DNA of 7,327 bases from an uncultured Alphaproteobacteria bacterium (GTDB lineage: Bacteria > Pseudomonadota > Alphaproteobacteria > Caulobacterales > Hyphomonadaceae), in NCBI GenBank assembly GCA_903831485.1, contig CAIKXW010000005.1, positions 1 to 7,327 on the forward strand, written 5' to 3'. Within the stretch, counting starts at the first letter, position 1, and each line of letters starts with the position of its first letter. Position numbers and translations under genes: made by a program. Under the pieces are notes generated by a model. The model was not told the DNA's origin and did no database searches. It saw only the letters and a list, made by a program, of their open reading frames with translations. Shown piece by piece: positions 1 to 5,927 of the stretch.

Positions 1-513
1 GCGCTCAACAAGAAGCCAAAGCACGGTCTCGGCCATTCGATCGCGGTCGGCGTTCAGGTCGCGCTGCAGTTCAAGCCGGACGCCATCGTGGTGTGCATGG
101 GCGACATGCCGTTCATCGAGCCGTGGCTGATCGAGGCGCTCACAGCAAAGCTTGGCGACGCCGACATCGTAAACGCGGGCGCACCAGGCCGCGTGCATCC
201 GCCAACCGCATTCGGCGCAGCGTGCTTCGATCAGCTCAGAAAGCTCGACGGAGACGACGGCGCGAAGAAAATCATCGGGCAGGGTGGCTTCCGCGTTCTC
301 GGGCTCAACGCGCCATCGCCGCTGCTGCTCGATGTCGACACGCGCGACGGGCTGGGCTTTGCGAGGCGGCAACTTGAAGTTCGGGAGAAATATCCGGAGC
401 TCGAGATCGCGCCGCCGGCAGAGTCAGTTTATCCTGCTGCGTCGAAACCTCCGGCAGCGACAGACGAGCAGGCGGTGCCTACGCCCCGCCGGGCGAACGC
501 TCGGCCGTCTTGA
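1..513 (+). CDS. MobA/MocA-like nucleotidyltransferase, 3' part (5' end outside window)
   Basis: Reading frame 1 is open from the first base to a TGA at 511-513, so 170 residues of a protein that starts upstream are visible. The C-terminal two thirds of a MobA-like NTP-transferase fold can be seen: a Gly-rich GLGHSIAVG segment (residues 9-17), the hydrophobic strand ending in the nucleotide/metal motif CMGDMP (32-37, key Asp35), the GRVHPPTAFG segment (63-72) that corresponds to the family's G-HP-x-FG motif, GDDGAKKII (84-92) and the closing LLLDVDTRDGL (108-118). In the family, MocA-type members transfer CMP to molybdopterin in the cytoplasm; other members act on other NTP/acceptor pairs, so the exact substrate is open. 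The N-terminal LxxGxSxRMG loop lies outside the window. The last ~30 residues are Pro/Ala-rich and outside the conserved fold; their end overlaps the convergent mazG by 35 bases. Family assignment is solid, molybdopterin specificity is inference. Confidence 0.85.
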   Translation, partial: ALNKKPKHGLGHSIAVGVQVALQFKPDAIVVCMGDMPFIEPWLIEALTAKLGDADIVNAGAPGRVHPPTAFGAACFDQLRKLDGDDGAKKIIGQGGFRVLGLNAPSPLLLDVDTRDGLGFARRQLEVREKYPELEIAPPAESVYPAASKPPAATDEQAVPTPRRANARPS

Positions 514-1360
514 CGTCGGTCCACAACGCTTCCTGCTCATCGAGCGACAGCGCCGCAAAGTCCTGACCTCGTGCCCGGGCAAGCGTCTCCATAGCACGGA
601 AACGCTTGCCAAACTTTGAATTGGCGGCGCGCAAAGCCTCTTCTGGATCAACTGAGAGCTTCCGGCACAGATTGGCGACCACGAACAGGATGTCGCCCAG
701 TTCCTCAGCCACATGCGCCGCGTCCCGCACAGGCGCTGCGATCGCCTCCTCAAGCTCCTGGATTTCCTCTTGAAGTTTGTGGAAAACCGGCTCGGGCGAC
801 GGCCAGTCGAAGCCAACCCGTGCCGCGCGCTTCGCCAGCTTCTCCGCCCGCATCAGCGCCGGCAGGCCCAGCGCGACGCCGTCTATGGCACTCGGCGTTC
901 CGCCTTCGGCTTTCCTGGCCCGCTCTGCCGCCTTCATCGTTTCCCAGGCGCCGGTCTGCGCATCCGCGTCCGAAATGGTAGCCGACCCAAAGACATGCGG
1001 ATGCCGCTCGACCATCTTGTCGACCAGGCCGCGAACCACGTCGTCGATGTCGAAGTACCCAGCCTCCTCCGCCATCCGCGCGTGGAACACGGACTGGAAC
1101 AGCAGGTCGCCCAGCTCACCCTTGAGCTCGCCCATGTCATGGCGTTCGATCGCGTCGGCCACCTCATAGGCTTCCTCGATCGTGTACGGCGCGATGGTGG
1201 CAAAGTTCTGCGCCACGTCCCACGGGCACCCGGTCTTCGGGTCTCGCAGCCGGGCCATTAACGCCACCAGATCGCGAAAGGCGTCTCCAGATGAGGGGAG
1301 GGAGCGGCCCTCGTCAGGCTCGGCGTCGCGGCCGGTCGATGTCGAACCCGTCTTAGTCAC
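479..1360 (-). CDS. mazG: Nucleoside triphosphate pyrophosphohydrolase MazG
   Basis: A 293-residue MazG that hydrolyses NTPs/dNTPs to NMP plus pyrophosphate in the cytoplasm, clearing abnormal nucleotides. Two tandem MazG all-alpha domains are visible. The N-terminal one has RLRDPKTGCPWD (37-48), the family hallmark, then FATIAPYTIEEAYE (53-66) and ELKGELGDLLF (78-88), giving the E-E-x-x-E and E-x-x-D metal ligands. HPHVFG (120-125) follows. The C-terminal domain has VGFDW (182-186), EEIQELEEA (198-206) and EELGDILF (219-226), so both metal-ligand pairs are kept, as in E. coli MazG. The start is GTG at 1360, with GAGGGG at 1369-1374 eight bases upstream; an in-frame TGA lies just above. This gives about 25 extra residues before the conserved core compared with E. 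coli, so a shorter start is possible, although the Shine-Dalgarno match favours this GTG. The 3' end overlaps the convergent nucleotidyltransferase gene by 35 bases. Confidence 0.96.
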   Translation of the reverse strand: MTKTGSTSTGRDAEPDEGRSLPSSGDAFRDLVALMARLRDPKTGCPWDVAQNFATIAPYTIEEAYEVADAIERHDMGELKGELGDLLFQSVFHARMAEEAGYFDIDDVVRGLVDKMVERHPHVFGSATISDADAQTGAWETMKAAERARKAEGGTPSAIDGVALGLPALMRAEKLAKRAARVGFDWPSPEPVFHKLQEEIQELEEAIAAPVRDAAHVAEELGDILFVVANLCRKLSVDPEEALRAANSKFGKRFRAMETLARARGQDFAALSLDEQEALWTDVKTAERSPGGA

Positions 1361-1387
1361 ACCCCAAACCCCTCATAGCGCCAGTCG

Positions 1388-1418
1388 CATAATCAACATT
1401 ATGGGCAATTGGATTGCC
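1388..1418. repeat. Two adjacent inverted repeats upstream of mazG
   Basis: The 65-base gap between the MBL hydrolase stop and the mazG GTG is AT-rich compared with its surroundings. It holds CATAAT-CAAC-ATTATG (1388-1403) and, immediately after it, GGCAAT-TGG-ATTGCC (1404-1418). Both are perfect 6-bp inverted repeats. There is no U-run after either on the minus strand, so an intrinsic terminator is poorly supported. On the minus strand CATAAT is a 5/6 match to a -10 box, sitting about 27 bases above the mazG start, but no convincing -35 lies at the right distance. Operator, weak promoter or chance are all possible. Confidence 0.4.
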
Positions 1419-1425
1419 ATTGAAA

Positions 1426-2256
1426 TCAGTCACGTAGCAGCATCTCCAGTTCCATCCCGTCATAGGCGGGCTCTACGCCCGCCGGCAGCTCGGACCGCAG
1501 CTTCGCATAGTCCAGATCGACATGGAGGTTCGTCAGCACGGCGCGCCGCGGCTTGAGCCGTTCGATCCAGGCCAGCGCCTCCGCCACGCTCGCATGCGTC
1601 GGATGAGGCCTGTAGCGCAGCGCATCGACCACCAAGGTGTCGAGCCCATAGAGCCGCTCCAGGGTCGTCTCGGGCAACCTCACCACATCGTTGCAGTAGC
1701 CAAACGTACCCAGCCGGAAACCCAGCGAGCTGATCCCGCCATGGTCCTGCGCCAACGCCAGCATCTCCAGCTCGCCACCCAGACCTCCGATCCGGATCGC
1801 CTGCCCCGCCACCAGATCGTCATGGCGGTCGAGGATGGCCGGGTATGCGCCCGCGCCCTCGAAGCAGTACCTGAACCGGTCTCCGACGACGCGCGCCGTC
1901 TCGGCGTCCATGTGCAGCGGGATGCGCTTCATGGCGCGCAGCACCAGCGCACGAAGATCGTCGATGCCATGGCACTGGTCGGCGTGCTCATGCGTGAGTA
2001 CGACGGCGTCCAGCCGCGTGACCCGCGCCGCCAGCAACTGCTCCCGGATGTCTGGCGACGTATCGATCAGCACAAGCGTCGGCTCGGACACCCCGGTCGA
2101 CCAGTAGCGGACCAGCGCCGAACAGCGCGTCCGCCGGTTGCGCGGCTCGGCCGGGTCGCAGACACCCCAGTCATTGCCAATCCGCGGGACGCCGCCGGAC
2201 GATCCACAGCCGAGGATCCGGACCTGCAACCTGCCCTTTGGCGCCGTCGCGCTCAT
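1426..2256 (-). CDS. MBL-fold metallo-hydrolase (PhnP-like subfamily)
   Basis: A 276-residue metallo-beta-lactamase-fold protein, complete for this subfamily. The N-terminus carries the strand and turn ILGCGSSGGVPR (14-25), typical of the PhnP/PqqB branch, followed by WGVCDPAEPRNRRTRCS (30-46). The metal motif is THEHADQCHGIDD (88-100), with His89, His91 and Asp93; further likely ligands are His172 (QDHGG), Asp211 and His245 (TNLH). Gln94 stands where classical members have His; His96 follows two residues later. PhnP itself is a cyclic phosphodiesterase of phosphonate breakdown, but no phn gene is nearby and the protein lacks the PhnP C/H-rich zinc segment in full, so the substrate is unknown; a phosphodiester is a reasonable guess. 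It starts at ATG 2256, overlapping the tatD stop in an ATGA, with a purine-rich AGGCGGG just upstream, so it is translationally coupled to tatD. This tatD-MBL pair is widely seen in alphaproteobacteria. Confidence 0.88.
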   Translation of the reverse strand: MSATAPKGRLQVRILGCGSSGGVPRIGNDWGVCDPAEPRNRRTRCSALVRYWSTGVSEPTLVLIDTSPDIREQLLAARVTRLDAVVLTHEHADQCHGIDDLRALVLRAMKRIPLHMDAETARVVGDRFRYCFEGAGAYPAILDRHDDLVAGQAIRIGGLGGELEMLALAQDHGGISSLGFRLGTFGYCNDVVRLPETTLERLYGLDTLVVDALRYRPHPTHASVAEALAWIERLKPRRAVLTNLHVDLDYAKLRSELPAGVEPAYDGMELEMLLRD

Positions 2257-3026
2257 TGGACCCGCCTGAAAATCGCGAGGGCGTTCTCGGTCGTCAGCCG
2301 GGCCGCTTCATCGATTTCCAGCCCGCGATGCGCCGCGAATGCGCGGCACACATCCGCGACATAGGCCGGCTCATTGCGACGGCCGCGATGCGGGATCGGA
2401 GCAAGGTACGGACAGTCGGTCTCCAGGATCAGCTTGTCGAGCGGCACCTTGGCGATCACGCCGCGTACGTCCGTCGCGTTCTTGAACGACAGGATGCCAG
2501 AGACCGAGAACCACGCACCGAGATCCATAGCCCGCATCGCGAGCCGTTCACCGCTCGTGTAGCAGTGCATCAGGATCGGAAACGCGCCGCGCTTGAACTC
2601 GCGTTCGAGGATGTCGCCCGTCAGGTCGTCGGCCTCGCGTGTATGCACGACCAGCGGCAACTGCGTTTCGCGCGCCGCCTGGATGTGCTCGACGAAGCTG
2701 CGCTCCTGCAGGACGATATCGCTATAGCCGTAGTGTCGGTCCAGGCCGGTTTCGCCAATGCCAACGACCTTCGGGTCGCGCGCTTCTTCGACCAGCGTCT
2801 CCGCCTGCAGCGACCAGAAGTCCTTCGCATAGTGCGGATGCACGCCGACCGTGCAGTTGATGTCGTCGTTCGCCGCTGCGACCGCCTTCACGGCGGGGTA
2901 GCGGTCGAGACGGTCGCAGATCGTTACCATGCGCGTAACGCCAGCCGCCCGCGCGCGCGCCAGGACATCCGGCAGATCGTGCGCGAACTGCTCGGCGTGG
3001 AGATTCACATGCGTGTCGAACAGCAA
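2253..3026 (-). CDS. tatD: TatD family metal-dependent hydrolase (DNase)
   Basis: A 257-residue TatD-type TIM-barrel hydrolase, normal length for the family; members are Mg/Mn/Zn-dependent deoxyribonucleases/exonucleases of the cytoplasm linked to DNA repair and degradation. Visible motifs: DTHVNLH (4-10), VGVHPH (60-65), GIGETGLD (89-96, ligand Glu92), VVHTREA (126-132, His128), MHCYTSG (153-159, His154) and ETDCPYLAP (202-210, Asp204). The first motif reads His6-x-Asn8 instead of the usual HxH; E. coli TatD also has VNL at this place, so activity is not ruled out. The start is a TTG at 3026, because an in-frame TGA (the holB stop) lies one codon upstream and the conserved MLFDTH begins there. 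A GGGGG run at 3035-3039, eight bases upstream, can serve as ribosome binding site. It follows holB by 3 bases and overlaps the next gene by 4. Confidence 0.94.
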   Translation of the reverse strand: MLFDTHVNLHAEQFAHDLPDVLARARAAGVTRMVTICDRLDRYPAVKAVAAANDDINCTVGVHPHYAKDFWSLQAETLVEEARDPKVVGIGETGLDRHYGYSDIVLQERSFVEHIQAARETQLPLVVHTREADDLTGDILEREFKRGAFPILMHCYTSGERLAMRAMDLGAWFSVSGILSFKNATDVRGVIAKVPLDKLILETDCPYLAPIPHRGRRNEPAYVADVCRAFAAHRGLEIDEAARLTTENALAIFRRVQ

Positions 3027-3029
3027 GCG

Positions 3030-3998
3030 TCAGGCCCCCGCATTGCCGAGGCGACCAGACGCGGCCTGAAGCGCAGCTGCAACCGTCTGCGCGCGATCCT
3101 GGTTCAGCGCCGACGCTTCGGCGCTGATACGCGCCACCGCAAGCGCCGCATCGGCCAGATCGCCGGCGAGCACCGGATCGCCCTCACGCATCGCGCGCCT
3201 CTGAAAGTAGCCGCGAAGATGCTCCAGCGACATGGCCAGCGCCCCATCGCTGCGCGCTGCTTGAGACAGCGCACCCTGCAGCGTCGACGCATCGACGCCA
3301 TCCGCACGCAAGAGCGCGTCGATCGCCGCGCCAGCCGCTTCTCCGTCACCCTGCATCAACGCGATCGCGCGTCCCGGCCGGCCCGGCGTCAGTGCTGCGA
3401 CGGACTCGGCCTTCGCGCCCGTATGGCCGGCCTGCGCGAGTACCGCCAGTTCGTCACGCTCGCTCAGCGTTCCACAGCGCAAGACGCGGCAACGGCTGCG
3501 GATCGTCGGCAGCAGAGCCTGTTCGCCATGCGAGATTAGGAACAGCACAGCCTTGGCTGGCGGCTCCTCGAGCGTTTTCAGCACGGCGTTGGCGCCGAAG
3601 CGATTCATCTCATCGACAGCGTCGATAATCGCCACCCGCCAGCCGCCAAGGGCGGGACGCAGCGAGAAGAACTGCGCAAGTTCACGCACGCTATCGACCG
3701 GGATCTCGGATTTCTGCTTGCCCTTGTCATCGAACGGCCTGCGGATCACGCGCAGGTCCGGATGGCTGCCAGCAAGCGCCAGTCGCGTCAGCGCAGGATC
3801 GGGCGAAGCCGTCAGGTCCGAGCGATCGCCGAGAAGATGCAGCGCCAGCCGCAACGCGAGCCGCGCCTTGCCAACGCCACGTGAACCGCGCAGCAGCCAG
3901 CCATGATGCATGCGACCCGCCGCCAGCGCCTCGAAGAACTCGCGCCGCGCCGCCTCATGCCCAAACACAGGTCCGAAGTCATCCGCCTGCAGCTCCAT
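3030..3998 (-). CDS. holB: DNA polymerase III subunit delta'
   Basis: A 322-residue clamp-loader subunit: delta' together with delta and tau/gamma opens the beta sliding clamp and loads it on primed DNA. AAA+-type features are in order: a Walker A relic GSRGVGKA (38-45), a Walker B relic VAIIDAVDEMN (122-132), LKTLEEPP (140-147) and the SRC motif RSRC (167-170), which in the family carries the arginine acting on the neighbouring subunit. Walker A ends in K-A rather than K-S/T, and Walker B has D-A-V-D, in line with delta' not being an ATPase. The four-cysteine zinc module normally found between Walker A and B is missing: residues 50-120 hold no Cys. The C-terminal ~120 residues are Ala-rich helices (the collar domain). 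The ATG at 3998 overlaps the tmk stop by one base (TGATG), and a canonical GGAGG at 4006-4010 lies seven bases upstream. Confidence 0.94.
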   Translation of the reverse strand: MELQADDFGPVFGHEAARREFFEALAAGRMHHGWLLRGSRGVGKARLALRLALHLLGDRSDLTASPDPALTRLALAGSHPDLRVIRRPFDDKGKQKSEIPVDSVRELAQFFSLRPALGGWRVAIIDAVDEMNRFGANAVLKTLEEPPAKAVLFLISHGEQALLPTIRSRCRVLRCGTLSERDELAVLAQAGHTGAKAESVAALTPGRPGRAIALMQGDGEAAGAAIDALLRADGVDASTLQGALSQAARSDGALAMSLEHLRGYFQRRAMREGDPVLAGDLADAALAVARISAEASALNQDRAQTVAAALQAASGRLGNAGA

Positions 3999-4642
3999 CA
4001 GCGGACCTCCGGAAAGCGCCGCGTGATTTCTGCTAGGGCGTCTTGGGCCAGCGACTCCGGCGAGGCAGACGCATCAAGCACAAGACAACGCTGAGGATTG
4101 GCGCGAGCGATGTCGAGGAAAGCCTGATGCACGGCGGCATGATAGGCGAGGTCGCGCGACTCGATCGCGTCCTGTGCCGCCGACCGCGCGTTCATCCGTG
4201 TACGTGCAATGTCCATCGACAGATCGAGCACAAGCGTGAGATCAGGACCGTCCGCGCCCACGCACATTCGTTCAAGCGCATCGAAATGCTCCGGCCCGAC
4301 GCCGCCCGCCGCGACCTGATAGGCCCGCGTCGAATCCGAAAAGCGATCGCAGATCACCCATGTCCCGCGCGCCAGCGCCGGCCGGATCGTGCGATCGAGA
4401 TGATCGCTGCGCGCTGCGTAGAACAGCAGCGCCTCCGCGACAGGATTCCATCCACCAACATCGTCAGGCGGATTGAGGATCAGACGTCTCAGCGTCTCCG
4501 CGCCAGGCGACCCGCCGGGTTCTCGCGTCCTCACAACCTCGACGCCCTTCGCGGCCAGTTGCAACGCCAGCGCGGCCGCAAGCGTGGACTTGCCTACGCC
4601 CTCGCCGCCCTCAAGCGTTATGAACCGACCACGATGCGCCAA
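3998..4642 (-). CDS. tmk: Thymidylate kinase
   Basis: A 214-residue dTMP kinase: ATP + dTMP gives ADP + dTDP, an essential cytoplasmic step of dTTP synthesis. The P-loop is EGGEGVGKST (11-20), the dTMP-binding TREPGG is at 39-44, ARSDHLD at 77-83, and the signature DRFSDSTRAYQ at 99-109; the adenine/LID part, with RMNARS (149-154) and ESRDLAYH (161-168), follows. The P-loop has no basic residue between Glu and Gly, as in the E. coli-like type II enzymes, whose catalytic arginines are in the LID. The start is TTG at 4642: the dacA stop TGA is in frame one codon upstream, no ATG is available, and AHRGRFITLEG is the expected N-terminus. AAGGGG at 4653-4658 is ten bases upstream. It sits between dacA (3-base gap) and holB (1-base overlap), so it is almost surely co-transcribed with both. 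Confidence 0.96.
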   Translation of the reverse strand: MAHRGRFITLEGGEGVGKSTLAAALALQLAAKGVEVVRTREPGGSPGAETLRRLILNPPDDVGGWNPVAEALLFYAARSDHLDRTIRPALARGTWVICDRFSDSTRAYQVAAGGVGPEHFDALERMCVGADGPDLTLVLDLSMDIARTRMNARSAAQDAIESRDLAYHAAVHQAFLDIARANPQRCLVLDASASPESLAQDALAEITRRFPEVR

Positions 4643-4645
4643 GCG

Positions 4646-5821
4646 TCAATCACCCCTTAGCCCAAGCATCGCTTTGCCGAAGAAGCCTAGCTGGTTGACC
4701 GTCGCGCCCGCTGCAACCGGAATGCGCTTCGCCGGCGTGCCGGGAGCGGTGATTACCAGTTCGCCAACCACGTCGCCTTCCTTCACGGGCGCGTACAGCG
4801 GCCCCTTGTAAACGACTTCGCCCTTGATCTTTTCGACCGCGTCGAGATGAAGCCCGATCGCATAACCATCCGCCGCCACCAGCGGCACCTGCGCCTGTTC
4901 GCCAAGCCACACATCAGCGACCGCAACCTGGGCGCCTTTGGTGACAAGCGTCGCGGAGGTGAAGTCGAGGAAGGCGGACCGCATCACACGCGGACCTTCT
5001 TGCTTGCGCGCCGTCTCGCTGGCGAGCCCGTTCAGCACGATGATCCGCCGCTTGCCTTCACGCACAGCTGAACCGACGAGACCGTAGCCCGATACCGACA
5101 GATGCCCAGTCTTCACGCCATCCGCGCCATCAAGCTCACGGAGAAGGGGGTTCCGGTTGTATTGGCGCGTCTTGTTGAAGGTGAACTCCGGCTCCGAAAA
5201 CATCGGATAGAACTCCGGGAAGTCCTTGATCAGCCTGAACGACAGCAGTGCGATGTCATGCGCGCTCATTCGATGCCGCGGATCGTCGAGGCCGGTCGCG
5301 TTCGCGAATGTCGAATTGGTGAGACCAAGCTCCTTGCCACGCGTGGTCGCCTGACGCGCATAGGCGTCCTCGCTGCCGAACAGCCCTTCTGCAAGCACGA
5401 TGCAAGCATCATTGCCCGAGACGATCACGGCGCCTTTCAGCAGGTCGTGCACGGTGACCTTCGAATTGAGCGGCAGGAACATGGTCGAGCCATCCGTGCC
5501 GGCGCCGCCTGTGCGCCATGCATGCTCGCTCACCGTGAATTCGTCCGTCATCGCAAGCCGGCCAGCTTTGATGCGCTCGAACACCATGTAGTAGAGCATC
5601 AGCTTGGACATCGAGGCCGGGATCATCGGCTCGTCGCCCTTCTTGGAGTAGAGGGGCAGGCCGGTGTCGCCATCCATGATGTAGGCGTAGGTCGCCGCGG
5701 TGCTCAGCGGATCGGTCGCCGACACCTCGATTGGCGCAGGCGCGGCGCCGGGCCCCGGCTGGGCGACGGCGGATGCGGCTGCCAGCACGGCAACAGCAAG
5801 GGTTCCAGCAATTAAACGCAT
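4646..5821 (-). CDS. dacA: D-alanyl-D-alanine carboxypeptidase (serine-type PBP5/6-like)
   Basis: A 391-residue low-molecular-weight penicillin-binding protein that removes the terminal D-Ala from peptidoglycan pentapeptides in the periplasm. It starts with a signal peptide, MRLIAGTLAV then a hydrophobic stretch, with a likely signal peptidase I site after ASAVA (about residue 20). The three active-site motifs of peptidase family S11 are present: SMSK (70-73, nucleophile Ser70), SGN (135-137) and KTG (237-239). The PBP5 C-terminal beta domain covers about 290-375, and the last residues, LGFFGKAMLGLRGD, could form the amphipathic membrane-anchor helix. I chose ATG 5821 because GAGGGAG at 5831-5837 is nine bases upstream and the signal peptide begins exactly there. 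An in-frame GTG at 5851 would add ten residues (MTRFPRESVA) ahead of the signal peptide and lies about where transcription may begin. Which dac paralogue this is (dacA, dacC or dacF type) cannot be settled. Confidence 0.93.
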   Translation of the reverse strand: MRLIAGTLAVAVLAAASAVAQPGPGAAPAPIEVSATDPLSTAATYAYIMDGDTGLPLYSKKGDEPMIPASMSKLMLYYMVFERIKAGRLAMTDEFTVSEHAWRTGGAGTDGSTMFLPLNSKVTVHDLLKGAVIVSGNDACIVLAEGLFGSEDAYARQATTRGKELGLTNSTFANATGLDDPRHRMSAHDIALLSFRLIKDFPEFYPMFSEPEFTFNKTRQYNRNPLLRELDGADGVKTGHLSVSGYGLVGSAVREGKRRIIVLNGLASETARKQEGPRVMRSAFLDFTSATLVTKGAQVAVADVWLGEQAQVPLVAADGYAIGLHLDAVEKIKGEVVYKGPLYAPVKEGDVVGELVITAPGTPAKRIPVAAGATVNQLGFFGKAMLGLRGD

Positions 5822-5849
5822 GGCGACAGACTCCCTCGGGAATCTGGTC

Positions 5850-5879
5850 ACAAAACGGCGTTTCGGGCATCCGCGTCAA
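5850..5879 (-). promoter_or_regulatory. Possible sigma70-type promoter of the dacA-tmk-holB-tatD unit
   Basis: On the minus strand TTGACG (5874-5879) matches the -35 consensus 5/6. Eighteen bases on is TTTTGT (5850-5855), a weak -10 (3/6). Transcription would begin near 5843, leaving a leader of about 20 bases that contains the GAGGGAG ribosome binding site of the ATG at 5821. The position fits well, the -10 fits poorly; the unit could also be read through from rlpA. Confidence 0.35.
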
Positions 5880-5927
5880 CCGCCGGGAAGCCGCAGACCG
5901 GCAATCCCTGCCCTGCCCCGGGCGGTT
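5878..5927 (-). terminator. Compound inverted repeat just after rlpA, weak terminator candidate
   Basis: Outer arms AACCGCC (5878-5884) and GGCGGTT (5921-5927) are perfect 7-bp complements, and the second arm includes part of the rlpA TAA. Nested inside are GGGA (5885-5888) with TCCC (5905-5908) and GCCG (5890-5893) with CGGC (5899-5902) around a five-base loop. The structure lies exactly between the rlpA stop and the putative dacA -35. No U-tract follows on the minus strand, so it may only slow or partly end transcription, or shield the rlpA 3' end. Confidence 0.3.

Noticed and set aside
88..513. A start of the nucleotidyltransferase at the GTG at 88
   Set aside because: The frame is open from base 1 and the residues before 88 belong to the conserved fold (GLGHSIAVG), so the gene begins outside the window.
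1522..2364. A 280-codon plus-strand open frame opposite the MBL hydrolase
   Set aside because: Arg/His/Gln-rich translation without domain features; a shadow of the minus-strand gene.
2238..3539. A 433-codon plus-strand open frame opposite tatD and holB
   Set aside because: It is Arg-rich with no recognisable motif and lies antisense to two clear conserved genes; long antisense frames are expected in GC-rich DNA.
5102..5815. A 237-codon plus-strand open frame opposite dacA
   Set aside because: No family motif, composition typical of an antisense frame, and the minus-strand gene has all three penicillin-binding motifs.
4646..5851. GTG at 5851 as the dacA start
   Set aside because: It puts ten extra residues before a clean signal peptide, while ATG 5821 has a strong GAGGGAG nine bases upstream.
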